From Aurantibacter_A sp965215845 (lineage in GTDB: Bacteria > Bacteroidota > Bacteroidia > Flavobacteriales > Flavobacteriaceae): a DNA stretch of 64,000 nucleotides. The first letter of the stretch is position 1; each line of letters starts with the position of its first letter. The stretch is taken from the NCBI GenBank assembly GCA_965215845.1, contig CBDCEL010000004.1, forward strand, positions 992,001 through 1,056,000, given 5' to 3'. A model generated the notes under the pieces. That model was not told where the DNA came from and searched no databases. It worked only from the letters and a program-made list of their open reading frames with translations. This document shows positions 1-8,081 of this stretch, in pieces. The translations under genes and the position numbers were made by a program.

Positions 1-92
1 AAACGATTATTGTAAATTGCTTGAAAAAGAATTGTATAGGCAAGACCTTCGCGTTGATTGTTCTGAACACGAATTGGCAGTTCAATAGCCAT
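1..92 (-). CDS. possible 5' fragment of a gene leaving the window at its left edge
   Basis: An open frame begins with ATG at 92 and reads to the window edge for about 30 codons without a stop (starting MAIELPIRVQNN). A GGGAG stretch lies a few bases upstream, and the AT-rich stretch to 211 would be a shared divergent promoter region with the GNAT gene. The plus strand is also open here, from base 2 to a TAG at 86-88, so the strand is not certain. I do not recognise the product on either strand. Confidence 0.3.
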   Translation of the reverse strand, partial: MAIELPIRVQNNQREGLAYTILFQAIYNNR

Positions 93-211
93 ACCATACT
101 CCCATTACCTTTCTTAAAATTTTACAGTTTTACTTGAATTTGCCGTAATACAGTTTAATTTACCGTATTTAAAATTATTTTTTGAGCTTGGAGGCAAGGC
201 TAAATCATATT

Positions 212-727
212 ATGAAAAATCATAGAGTTACGTTGCGGTTTCTTAAACTATCGGATAAATCTCAATTGGCAAAACTTGCCAATAACAAAAGGATATGGAA
301 CAATGTCAGGAATCGTTTTCCTCATCCGTATACTGAGAAAGATGCCCAAGAGTTTATTGAATTACAAAAATCCCATGATATGGAAAGGGTATTTGCCATC
401 GACTTTGATGGGGAATTCTGTGGGGTAATCGGATTGATCCTTCAAAATGATGTCTACTTAAAATCGGCCGAAATCGGCTATTGGATCGGTGAACCCTTCT
501 GGAGCATGGGCATCGCCACAAAAGCGGTGGAATTGATTCTTGACCATGGCTTTAACGAGTTAAAACTAATCCGAATTTATGCTGGAGTTTTCGAATATAA
601 TGTTGCTTCAATGAAGGTATTGGAAAAGAACGGTTTTCAAAAGGAGGGGATTGCAAAGAAAGCAATAGTGAAAAACGGAGAAATCTATGACGAGCATAGA
701 TACTCTATACTTAATGCCCCCTGTTGA
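212..727 (+). CDS. GNAT family N-acetyltransferase (RimJ/RimL-like)
   Basis: This 171-residue protein has the RimJ/RimL type of GNAT fold. It begins with a beta strand VTLRFLKLSD, has a central region with IGYWIGEPFWSMGIATKA that holds the acetyl-CoA pyrophosphate loop (Q/RxxGxG/A-like, here WSMGIA), and ends with the family signature N-x-x-S-x-x-V-L-E-K-x-G-F (NVASMKVLEKNGF). Such enzymes acetylate amino groups of proteins or small molecules in the cytoplasm; the substrate cannot be read from sequence. I chose the ATG at 212. A longer in-frame reading from a TTG at 182 adds ten residues that do not resemble the family, and a GGAGG-like stretch lies just before 212. It stands alone upstream of the stress-protein gene. 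Confidence 0.85.
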   Translation: MKNHRVTLRFLKLSDKSQLAKLANNKRIWNNVRNRFPHPYTEKDAQEFIELQKSHDMERVFAIDFDGEFCGVIGLILQNDVYLKSAEIGYWIGEPFWSMGIATKAVELILDHGFNELKLIRIYAGVFEYNVASMKVLEKNGFQKEGIAKKAIVKNGEIYDEHRYSILNAPC

Positions 728-731
728 CTTT

Positions 732-745
732 ATGACATCGGTCAT
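732..745. promoter_or_regulatory. Crp/Fnr-type palindrome upstream of the stress-protein gene
   Basis: ATGAC-atcg-GTCAT is a perfect inverted repeat with the 5-4-5 spacing typical of Crp/Fnr-family sites. A TAGTTTTA element at 768-775 resembles the Bacteroidota -7 element TAnnTTTG with one mismatch. If that places the transcription start near 780, the palindrome is centred close to -41.5, the class II activator position. The downstream ATG is at 789, so the leader would be very short. Function is inferred. Confidence 0.5.
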
Positions 746-788
746 GAAATTATTATGCGGCTTTTCTTAGTTTTAATCAATAAATAGA

Positions 789-1580
789 ATGATTATGAGC
801 AAAATTTCAACGATACTGGTTCCATTTGATTTTTCACATTCGTCAAATACGGCCTTGGACTATGCTGTACATTTCGTCGGAAGAGATAAAAATCTTGAGA
901 TTTTGTTGGTTCATGTGCGACAGGGAATAAAATCATCCGATACGGAAGAACGTTTTCAAGCCCTAAGCAAAAAATACTCAAAAGACCTCAAAAAACCCTT
1001 GAAATGGACAGAGGCCATGGGCGCATTGACCAACTCTTTGTTAAGGATTCAAGAGAATCAAAACATCGATTTGGTAATTATGGGAACTTCTGAAGCCGAA
1101 GAAAATGAAGTCAAATTGATCAGCAATACGTCAAAGTTCGTTTCGGAAGTCGATTGCCCTGTTTTGGTCGTACCCGAAAATTATCAGGAGTTTCAAGTCA
1201 AGAATATCGCCCTCGTATTAGGGAAGGAAGAAATCGACGACCGTGAGGCCTTGGGAACCCTGCTTGACGTATCGCGAAGATTCAATGCCAAGGTACATGT
1301 GCTGACCATTGAGAATACTTCTGAGATGTACGGCTATTCCAAAGCAGATCAGGCCAATGAAAATTTATTGGAGTATTATCTAGAGCACTTTTACTCTGAA
1401 CATACGTTTATCGAACATTCCGACGTGGTGAAGGGCATTTTGTCGCATTCCATGGAAAAAGAAATGGATTTAATCACCATTCTTCCTCGAAATCACGCCA
1501 AACGTAGTAATCCATCTGAAGGGCGGCTTACCGAAATGTTGACTTTGAAGTCAAAGATTCCAATTTTGGCAATTGATTGA
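789..1580 (+). CDS. universal stress protein, tandem UspA domains
   Basis: The 263-residue protein carries two Usp (adenine nucleotide alpha-hydrolase-like) domains. The first, residues about 4-130, opens with TILVPFDFSHSSNTALDYA and contains DLVIMGTSEAEE and the closing CPVLVVPE typical of the family. The second, about 138-263, is degenerate and keeps only the strand pattern and the final IPILAID. Two-domain Usp proteins of about 270 residues are common in Flavobacteriia and are linked to stress or oxygen-limited growth. An ATG follows at 795 and is an equally possible start. The Crp/Fnr-like palindrome 44 bases upstream suggests activation by such a regulator. It converges on gldC, 17 bases away. 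Confidence 0.9.
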   Translation: MIMSKISTILVPFDFSHSSNTALDYAVHFVGRDKNLEILLVHVRQGIKSSDTEERFQALSKKYSKDLKKPLKWTEAMGALTNSLLRIQENQNIDLVIMGTSEAEENEVKLISNTSKFVSEVDCPVLVVPENYQEFQVKNIALVLGKEEIDDREALGTLLDVSRRFNAKVHVLTIENTSEMYGYSKADQANENLLEYYLEHFYSEHTFIEHSDVVKGILSHSMEKEMDLITILPRNHAKRSNPSEGRLTEMLTLKSKIPILAID

Positions 1581-1597
1581 AATCAATGAACTGAATT

Positions 1598-1939
1598 TCA
1601 GGATTGACCTTTCAATTCAAGCTTCTCGGCAAAATAGTCACAGAAATCTTTCATGGTCGCCGTCATTTTTTCGTCTTGGGTGGCCTTCATAAAAGTGTCG
1701 GAAAGCGAGACCAAAGTCTGGTGAAAGAAAATTTTCATTTCGTCGACGGGCATGTCCTTCGTCCAAAGGTCTATTTTCAACGATTCACGGTTCTTGCTAT
1801 CCCATACCGAGAGCAGCATTGCCTTTGCCTCTTCATTATAAACACCACCATCTTCGGCAGACCAATTCAGTTTTTCGGGTACCCTATTGTCATCCAATTC
1901 GACGGTAAGGGTGATATTTGATTTATGTAGGTCGGGCAT
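1598..1939 (-). CDS. gldC: gliding motility protein GldC
   Basis: This small protein of about 113 residues matches GldC in size and sequence (KSNITLTVELDDNRVPEKLNWSA near the start, CDYFAEKLELKG at the end). GldC is a cytoplasmic protein encoded with the lipoprotein GldB and needed for efficient gliding in Flavobacterium johnsoniae; its biochemical role is unclear. The start is the ATG at 1939, which shares its A with the TGA stop of gldB (TGATG), so the two genes are probably translationally coupled. A GTG one codon upstream also reads in frame. The operon order gldB-gldC, with nadE divergent next door, is the conserved flavobacterial arrangement. Confidence 0.92.
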   Translation of the reverse strand: MPDLHKSNITLTVELDDNRVPEKLNWSAEDGGVYNEEAKAMLLSVWDSKNRESLKIDLWTKDMPVDEMKIFFHQTLVSLSDTFMKATQDEKMTATMKDFCDYFAEKLELKGQS

Positions 1940-2925
1940 CACTTTGCTGGTTTGTAATTCGATTTTCTAAAAATTTCCTCGGCGGGCACTTTGAGCAATT
2001 GTTGTAAGGTCAAATCTGTTTTATCCATATATGCCCGTACGATTTGCCAGCCCATATATCTGCCAATTCTTGGCGGTGATTCGCTATCGATAAGTTCAAG
2101 GCCGAATTTTGAAAAAGGGGCAATATCCAAAAAGCGCTGTTCAAGCTTATTATCAGTACTGTAGAGCAACTCCCTTTCCACAAAATAGCGCCAAATTTGC
2201 TCCTCATTGGCCAGTGCCCAATCGAGTTGCTCTTGTGAATATCCCATTTTTTGGGCGTCTGTTGCCAGCGGCAACAATTTTTCCTTTATATAAAGCTCCT
2301 TTCCATAATAGATCATTTTGGAAAGAAAGGTGCGCTCGGTAGGGTAATTCAGGATTTTTGAGGTAAAGGCTCCAGCCACATCGCTCACCAAAAATTGTTT
2401 GTCAAGGTTGGCTGCAATATACTTTTGAAAACCTTGATAAAACTTATGATCGGACCCAAGATAATTGTCGAGGCCTATCAAAAGAAGGGTATCGGTAAGA
2501 ATGACCCTGTATTGGTATTCGACATCATTGGTCAATGTTATGACTTTTGGCGGGTCAATTCTCGGAAAGTAGAACTTGATATGCTTAAAAAGCAGTTCCA
2601 ACTCTTCTTTCTGGTCAGAAAAATCAGGAAATGCCTTGCCCACTTCGTTCAAAACTTCGATTTGAATGGTATCTTCGAATTTTTGCCTCCAAATACTATC
2701 CGGATATTGGGAAGGAAATAGGTATGGATATTTTTTCCTAAGCTCGGGAAAATCTTTGGCGGTTGAACCCGACAGTTCGCGGTCGAACCTAACAATCTCT
2801 AAATCCAAGGGGATGTTTTTAACCTCTTCCTTTACTTCCACACCTTGATTACAGCTGTAAAAGGAAATACTTAGGGCAAATAGAAGGAAAAATCGCCCGA
2901 ATGTGTTAAGTATTTGCAAGTTCAT
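1939..2925 (-). CDS. gldB: gliding motility lipoprotein GldB
   Basis: The 328-residue protein starts with a lipoprotein signal peptide. It has a hydrophobic stretch FFLLFALSISF followed by the lipobox-like YSC with Cys near residue 25. The mature part has the GldB pattern IPLDLEIVRFDRELSG, FPELRKKYPYLFPSQYP and WDALxNEEQIWRYFVERELLYSTD-like helices. The C-terminal PPRIGRYMGWQIVRAYM resembles the DUF2268/peptidase-like fold but shows no HExxH. GldB is an essential gliding and SprB-secretion lipoprotein in Bacteroidota. Its stop overlaps the gldC start by one base. It is divergent from nadE with 56 bases between them. Confidence 0.92.
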   Translation of the reverse strand: MNLQILNTFGRFFLLFALSISFYSCNQGVEVKEEVKNIPLDLEIVRFDRELSGSTAKDFPELRKKYPYLFPSQYPDSIWRQKFEDTIQIEVLNEVGKAFPDFSDQKEELELLFKHIKFYFPRIDPPKVITLTNDVEYQYRVILTDTLLLIGLDNYLGSDHKFYQGFQKYIAANLDKQFLVSDVAGAFTSKILNYPTERTFLSKMIYYGKELYIKEKLLPLATDAQKMGYSQEQLDWALANEEQIWRYFVERELLYSTDNKLEQRFLDIAPFSKFGLELIDSESPPRIGRYMGWQIVRAYMDKTDLTLQQLLKVPAEEIFRKSNYKPAK

Positions 2926-2981
2926 TTCGTATTTAGGTTGCTACCATATATTTTTATCGGCCAAAGTTAATCGAATTCTTC

Positions 2982-3773
2982 ATGAAGACCGAAAAAGTTA
3001 TCGATCATATTGTAAACTGGTTGAGTGATTATGCCAACAATGCGGGAATGAAGGGGTTTACGGTTGGCATTTCTGGTGGAATAGATTCCGCTGTTACTTC
3101 GACCTTATGTGCCAAGACCGGTTTGAAAGTACTTTGTCTCGAAATGCCGATTCATCAACATGCCCACCAAGTAGGGAGGGCCGCCAACCATATTGAGTGG
3201 TTACAACAGAACTTTGACGGCAAAGTAGATAGGCAAGAGGTCGATCTGACTCCTGTTTTTGACACATTTGTTGAAGCCCTGCCAAAAGTAGAGGTCGAAG
3301 AGAGTCGTTTTTTGACCTTGGCCAATGCTCGGGCAAGGTTGAGAATGACCACATTGTATTATTTTGCAGGCTTGAAGAAATACTTGGTTGCGGGTACCGG
3401 AAACAAGGTAGAGGACTTCGGGGTCGGATTTTTTACCAAATATGGTGATGGAGGTGTCGACTTAAGCCCCATAGCCGATCTCTTAAAAAGTGAGGTTTAT
3501 GAGATCGCCAAATTAATGGGTATCAACCAAGAAATTATCGATGCCGCCCCTACTGATGGGCTGTGGGCCGATAATCGCTCTGATGAAGACCAGATAGGCG
3601 CCACCTACGCCGAATTGGAATGGGCCATGCGTATGGAAGACGAAGGAAAAGATGAAAATGCTTTTTCTGGTCGAGAAAAAGAAGCTTTTCTTATATTTAA
3701 GCGATTTAATTCGGCAAATCAGCATAAAATGGTACCGATACCGATTTGTGTAATTCCAGAAGAATTAAAATGA
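2982..3773 (+). CDS. nadE: NAD(+) synthase (ammonia-dependent)
   Basis: NadE amidates nicotinic acid adenine dinucleotide to NAD+ with ATP, the last step of NAD synthesis. At 263 residues it is the short form without a glutaminase domain. The ATP-pyrophosphatase P-loop is GISGGIDSAVTSTL (residues about 28-41). Other family signatures are the NARAR-like substrate helix around residue 113, LVAGTGNKVEDFGVGFFTKYGDG (about 135-157) and the phosphate-contacting LSPIADLLKSEVYEIA. The pairing with gldBC is conserved across Flavobacteriia, probably by history and not by shared function. A weak hairpin ACTCAC...GTGAGT follows the stop at 3776-3798. Confidence 0.95.
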   Translation: MKTEKVIDHIVNWLSDYANNAGMKGFTVGISGGIDSAVTSTLCAKTGLKVLCLEMPIHQHAHQVGRAANHIEWLQQNFDGKVDRQEVDLTPVFDTFVEALPKVEVEESRFLTLANARARLRMTTLYYFAGLKKYLVAGTGNKVEDFGVGFFTKYGDGGVDLSPIADLLKSEVYEIAKLMGINQEIIDAAPTDGLWADNRSDEDQIGATYAELEWAMRMEDEGKDENAFSGREKEAFLIFKRFNSANQHKMVPIPICVIPEELK

Positions 3774-3941
3774 CCACTCACCTGAATTTCAAGTGAGTAA
3801 ATCGAGTTTTATAACATTTATGCGCATTTTTGCAAAAAAAATACGATTTTTGTTTACCTAATCAGATAAGTAATCCTTACATTGCGTGTCAGTTATTTTG
3901 CACATACATGTATTGCTAGCTTTCTTTCAAACCAAGTGAAA

Positions 3942-4571
3942 ATGATCAAAGTATTAATCGCGGACAACCACCCGATCGTCAGAATGGGCGTAAGAAGTGT
4001 TTTGGAGTCCGCTAGCGGTTTACAGGTTGTTGATGACGTATCCACCACCCAAGAACTTTTTGAAAAACTGGAAAAAATTACGCCAGACGTGGTAATGCTC
4101 GAAATGGACATACCTGATATAAATGGTATTGCCGCACTTCGAAAAATCAAGAAAAATTTTCCAGATGTCAAAGTACTGATGTACAGTGGGCAATCAGAAG
4201 ATGTCTATGCACTGAGCTCGATAAGGGCTGGGGCATTTGGATATCTTTCCAAAACATCTGACGTCGATTACATTATCTCGGCGGTTAAAAAAGTGAGCGA
4301 AGGCAATATGTTCATAACCAATGAACTTGCACAACGTTTGGCTTTTGACGAAGGCACTCAAAAGCCTCGGAGGTTTTTTAGAAAATTATCAACACGTGAG
4401 GTCGAGGTCCTAAAATTATTAGCTAGCGGCAAACGAAATAAAGATGTGGCCCTGGGCCTCAATCTAAATGAAAAAACAGTGAGCACCTATAAGGCACGTT
4501 TGATGAAAAAATTGAATGTTGACAATATGGTGGATCTTTTGCAACAGGCAAAAGCACTGGAGCTATACTAA
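3942..4571 (+). CDS. LuxR-family response regulator with Glu at the phospho-acceptor site
   Basis: The protein has a receiver domain (residues about 1-120) and a C-terminal LuxR/NarL helix-turn-helix (about 145-205; LSTREVEVLKLLASGKRNKD, LNEKTVSTYKARLMKKL). In the receiver the conserved Lys (K104 in GYLSK) and the hydroxyl residue (S82) are present. The phospho-acceptor position reads PDVVMLEMDIP, with Glu54 where Asp is expected, and the acidic pair near the start is Asp8-Asn9. It therefore probably cannot be phosphorylated normally and may act as a permanently active form. The start is ATG 3942 because IKVLIADNHP is the usual receiver N-terminus; a reading from 3882 adds 20 unrelated residues. 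No histidine kinase is adjacent. It converges on dnaG over a shared terminator. Confidence 0.88.
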   Translation: MIKVLIADNHPIVRMGVRSVLESASGLQVVDDVSTTQELFEKLEKITPDVVMLEMDIPDINGIAALRKIKKNFPDVKVLMYSGQSEDVYALSSIRAGAFGYLSKTSDVDYIISAVKKVSEGNMFITNELAQRLAFDEGTQKPRRFFRKLSTREVEVLKLLASGKRNKDVALGLNLNEKTVSTYKARLMKKLNVDNMVDLLQQAKALELY

Positions 4572-4581
4572 ATACCTTACC

Positions 4582-4621
4582 AAAAAAATTAAGCCCTGAA
4601 CTTATCGTCAGGGCTTTTTTT
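4582..4621. terminator. bidirectional terminator between the response regulator and dnaG
   Basis: A 9-bp perfect stem AAGCCCTGA/TCAGGGCTT (4591-4599 and 4608-4616) with an 8-base loop is followed by a T run. It is preceded by an A run that serves the minus strand. It lies between two convergent genes and touches the dnaG stop codon. Confidence 0.88.
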
Positions 4622-6599
4622 ATGATATTACCCTATTTAATTTCTGATTCAAAAGTTTGTTGAGCTGAAGGTAGTTCATAATTTCCTCGAGGGTCTCGTG
4701 ATTGTCTTCTTTTCCTTCAACGGTCATTTTCTGGAGGGTTTCCATTCTTTTCTTGATCAAAAAACATCGTAAGGTCAAAATTGTCTCGCTCACCAACTGG
4801 GCAATGCCCGATTTTTTTTCTTTTGGATAAATATGCTTGCTTTCCCAGTTATGTAGTCTATACCTTTCTTCCTCCATCAATATTGAAGAGATTTCCGATA
4901 CTGTATTTTGGTCTAAATCGGACAGAAAGGCATTGATCGAAAAATCTTCACGTTCGTTCAATCGTTCTATTAATTTGTAGTAAATATCCCGAAACTGTTC
5001 ATTGGTCAGTTCAATTTCATCTTCCTGAAGATCGAGATAGATCTTTTCATATACTTTGGCCTCAATGGATTCGGGCTCGAGTTCCAAATCACCATCTTCA
5101 TTTTCCTTTAAGACCAAGTCTTCGAAAAGTTGTTTTTCATTTCCATAGAGCAAGAGCATTTCAATTATTTTGCGCTCAAGCTCATACTGCACATCGACTT
5201 TGTCGACTACCTGTTCATGCCTGACCACCTCAAAGACTTTTTGTTCTTGTCTTGCCTTTTTGTTTTGGTCGGCAAATGCCTTCTTGCCGATTTGTGCAAG
5301 TGTATTGAAAAGAACGTTTTCAGAGACGTTCATGATACGCGCACATTCTTGGATGTAGATTTCCTTTTTGATACGGTCGGGTATCTTGGAAATACTGTTC
5401 ACAATATCTCGAACCGTCTCCGCTCGCTTGATGGGGTCATCTGAGGCTTCCCGTACTAAAAGGGAGGCTTTGAACTGAATGAAGTCTTTTGCGTTCTCTT
5501 CGAGGTACGAAATAACATCGCCATACTCGTTGTTCTTTGCAAAGCTATCGGGATCCTCGCCTTCCGGAAAGGGGCATACCTTAACGTTCATACCCTGTTC
5601 AAGGATTAGGTCAATACCCCGTAACGAAGCTCTCAAACCGGCCGCATCTCCGTCGAACAAAACCGTGATATTCTTGGTAAGACGATTGATCAGCCTAATT
5701 TGTTCAGGGGTCAAGGCCGTGCCACTGGATGCAACGACGTTCTGAATTCCGCGTTGGTAAAATTGAATTACGTCTGTATAGCCTTCTACCAGATAGCAAT
5801 TGTTTTCTTTTGCTATAGCCTGTTTGGCATAATAGACACCATATAGTATTTTGCTCTTATGATAAATATCACTCTCGGGCGAGTTTAGGTATTTGGCCGC
5901 TTTTTTGTCATTCACCAAGATTCGTCCACCAAAACCCAAGACCCTACCACTCATTGAGTGTATCGGAAATATAACTCGTCCTTTGAAACGATCGAATTTT
6001 TTTGTACTTGTCTGGTCCGCATTAGCTTCCCTGACTATCGTTAGGCCCGTTTTCTGTAAATAATCAAGCTGATAACCCTTGTCGAGGGCAGTATTTGTAA
6101 ACGAATCCCAATGGTCTAAACAATAGCCCAATCCGAATTTCTTAATGGTTTCTTCGCTAAATCCCCTTTCCTTAAAATAAGTCATACCGATAGCCTTTCC
6201 CGGCTCTGTCTCAAACAATATTTCTTGAAAATACTTTTGGGCAAATTCTGAGACCAAGTACATACTCTCACGCTCATCTGCCTGGGCTTTCTCTTCATCA
6301 GTGCGTTCGGTTTCCTCAACTTCGATGTTATACTTTTTAGCCAGGTATTTTATGGCCTCGGGATAAGTAAAGTGTTCGTGCTCCATCAAAAAGGCGACCA
6401 CGTTTCCGCCCTTTCCGCTACTGAAATCTTTCCAAATCTGCTTCACAGGCGAAACCATAAAACTTGGGGTTCGCTCATCGGTAAACGGACTCAAGCCTTT
6501 AAAGTTGGAACCTGATTTCTTTAACTGTACAAAATCACCGATGACCTCCTCAACGCGGGAAGTCTCATATACCTGATCTATGGTGGATTTTGAAATCAA
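4620..6599 (-). CDS. dnaG: DNA primase DnaG with degenerate zinc-binding domain
   Basis: DnaG makes RNA primers for replication. Counting from the chosen TTG start (ISKSTIDQVYETSRVEEV), the protein has 659 residues: zinc-binding domain 1-100, catalytic core with TOPRIM at about 230-340 (YLVEGYTDVIQF, LFDGDAAG), and a C-terminal helicase-binding part. The usual zinc ligands C-x2-H-x16-C-x2-C are replaced: the block reads LSPFTDERTPSF...WKDFSSGKGGN, giving Ser37, Thr40, Asp58 and Ser61. The surrounding fold residues are conserved, so the gene is not decayed. A longer reading to an ATG at 6674 adds 25 hydrophobic residues foreign to DnaG and overlaps the divergent gene's promoter region. TTG at 6597-6599 fits homologues best. 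Confidence 0.93.
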   Translation of the reverse strand: MISKSTIDQVYETSRVEEVIGDFVQLKKSGSNFKGLSPFTDERTPSFMVSPVKQIWKDFSSGKGGNVVAFLMEHEHFTYPEAIKYLAKKYNIEVEETERTDEEKAQADERESMYLVSEFAQKYFQEILFETEPGKAIGMTYFKERGFSEETIKKFGLGYCLDHWDSFTNTALDKGYQLDYLQKTGLTIVREANADQTSTKKFDRFKGRVIFPIHSMSGRVLGFGGRILVNDKKAAKYLNSPESDIYHKSKILYGVYYAKQAIAKENNCYLVEGYTDVIQFYQRGIQNVVASSGTALTPEQIRLINRLTKNITVLFDGDAAGLRASLRGIDLILEQGMNVKVCPFPEGEDPDSFAKNNEYGDVISYLEENAKDFIQFKASLLVREASDDPIKRAETVRDIVNSISKIPDRIKKEIYIQECARIMNVSENVLFNTLAQIGKKAFADQNKKARQEQKVFEVVRHEQVVDKVDVQYELERKIIEMLLLYGNEKQLFEDLVLKENEDGDLELEPESIEAKVYEKIYLDLQEDEIELTNEQFRDIYYKLIERLNEREDFSINAFLSDLDQNTVSEISSILMEEERYRLHNWESKHIYPKEKKSGIAQLVSETILTLRCFLIKKRMETLQKMTVEGKEDNHETLEEIMNYLQLNKLLNQKLNRVIS

Positions 6600-6822
6600 T
6601 TCGCAAACGGATAAAGTGGATATAGCGGCTAAATATAAGCTAAAATACACCTTCTTAAAAGAACTACACCCCATTTTCAGGGATGTCTTTTTCGCTAGTG
6701 TCAGGGTTAAAAATCAAGGCATATGGTCGCAACTTTGTACGAACAAATCATTGATCAAGCCAAACTTGATGAAATCGAATTTTGGCCGACACCTAAATCT
6801 GTTCACCTCTAAAACATTTACT

Positions 6823-7248
6823 ATGATCTGGGGAATTTCACTGATCCTATTGAGCATAATTGCCGTGCCATCGTTGATCCTATCAAGAAAACCGAATTCA
6901 GCTGAGCTGCTTGCCAAAATTGAGCCTTACCAAGGTTGGTTTGGCCTACTATTCTGCCTTTGGGGCATTTGGGGTGTTATCAATGCCATTACGAATCTTG
7001 AGTGGTTAAGCGTTTCACCCATTTGGTGGACCACTTTTTTGACAGGTAATATTGTCTCGATGCTTCTTGGGTCTATGCTCGGTTCAAGTCTGATCAACAA
7101 ACTCTTTTTACCAAACAACGAAATGGCCGCGATACATGAAGGGGAGTTACGTAAAACAATCGCTCCCAAGCAGGGAAGATTAGGTATACTTGGCCTCGTT
7201 GTTGGAGTTTGGATGATCGTAGCCTCGTTTTTATACACCATCCCATAA
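6823..7248 (+). CDS. small integral membrane protein of unknown function
   Basis: About 141 residues with four hydrophobic segments: ISLILLSIIAVPSLIL, GLLFCLWGIWGVINAI, FLTGNIVSMLLGSMLGSSLI and a final LGLVVGVWMIVASFLY. A short polar part before the last segment reads GELRKTIAPKQGRLGI. I do not recognise the family. The pattern suggests four membrane-spanning helices in the inner membrane. I start at ATG 6823, where the first hydrophobic helix begins; ATG 6769 would add a basic 18-residue tail, and the frame is open back to 6580 inside dnaG. It lies between divergent dnaG and the SIMPL genes, with no clear functional link. Confidence 0.65.
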   Translation: MIWGISLILLSIIAVPSLILSRKPNSAELLAKIEPYQGWFGLLFCLWGIWGVINAITNLEWLSVSPIWWTTFLTGNIVSMLLGSMLGSSLINKLFLPNNEMAAIHEGELRKTIAPKQGRLGILGLVVGVWMIVASFLYTIP

Positions 7249-7325
7249 GTTTTATACTCTATGCACGTTTATTATAAAAACTCTCGAATCAGTAAAAATC
7301 AATTAAACAATAAAAAATCCAACAA

Positions 7326-7937
7326 ATGAAAAATCTAGTTCTATGTTTTGCTTTCTTAATGGCCTCTTTCGGCCTTGTCGCCCAGACCAGTCCCAATACC
7401 ATTTTGGTAGGGGGTGTACATAAATATAGTATCTCGCCAGAATTCAAAGCGAATATGGTCGTCAGTATGAGCAATGTCTACTACGATGCCGAGGCCATGA
7501 CCTTTTCTTCGATCAAATCGGGTTATCTCGACAAGTTGGCCAAAATAGGCATCAGTAGTGATCGCCTTTCGGAAAATGAATTGCATTATCTGCTTTTGGG
7601 ATACGATAAAGAAGGTACCGTCTTGACCTTCAGTACCAACTCCTTGGAAGAAATGAATAAATTCTTAAAAGTGAGATCGGTGGGCGTAACAAAATCTGAA
7701 ACGAACCTTGTTGTGGAGCTCAGTGATGATCAAATGGCAGAATACGCAAAGGCAGCCTTTGAAAATGCCAAAAAAAAGGCAGGAGCATTGGCAAAAAAAA
7801 TAGGAAGAAGCCTTGGGAAAGCCATATCGATTAGTGATACCAACACTAAAAAAGTATACGATTCAATGTACTACGGTTATGGCAATTCTTTTGATTCGAA
7901 GGAATATCATATCTCCGTTTCCTTCGAGTTATTATAA
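7326..7937 (+). CDS. secreted SIMPL-domain-like protein (DUF541-like), copy A
   Basis: A 203-residue protein with a clear signal peptide (MKNLVLCFAFLMASFGLVAQ). The mature part resembles the SIMPL/DUF541 family: an N-terminal strand block ILVGGVHKYSISPEFKANMVVSMSNV, a middle helix-strand block, and the family-typical helix AFENAKKKAGALAKKIGRSLGKAISISD near residue 150. SIMPL proteins are periplasmic and poorly understood. It is a paralogue of the next gene; both share the VxxGVHxYxxxPE opening and the YHIxVSFEL(L/I) ending. A terminator-like hairpin separates the two. Confidence 0.7.
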   Translation: MKNLVLCFAFLMASFGLVAQTSPNTILVGGVHKYSISPEFKANMVVSMSNVYYDAEAMTFSSIKSGYLDKLAKIGISSDRLSENELHYLLLGYDKEGTVLTFSTNSLEEMNKFLKVRSVGVTKSETNLVVELSDDQMAEYAKAAFENAKKKAGALAKKIGRSLGKAISISDTNTKKVYDSMYYGYGNSFDSKEYHISVSFELL

Positions 7938-7960
7938 AATTTAGGTTGGTTGTTTAGCTA

Positions 7961-8029
7961 AAGAGCCTTGTTTGCCCGAGTAATCATTTCCGTATTACCT
8001 TTGTTTGGGCCCATACAAGGCTCTTTTTA
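7961..8029 (+). terminator. long-loop hairpin terminator after the first SIMPL gene
   Basis: AAGAGCCTTGT (7961-7971) pairs perfectly with ACAAGGCTCTT (8015-8025) and is followed by TTT. The 43-base loop is unusually long for an intrinsic terminator, so its efficiency is uncertain. Confidence 0.55.
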
Positions 8030-8081
8030 ATCTTGTCTTGAGTTCTTTAATAAACTCGACCAAAAATTATCCCATTAGGTT

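Noticed and set aside
6600..6674. 25-residue hydrophobic N-terminal extension of dnaG
   Set aside because: DnaG proteins begin at ISKSTIDQV; the extension overlaps the divergent gene's promoter region and would be foreign to the family.
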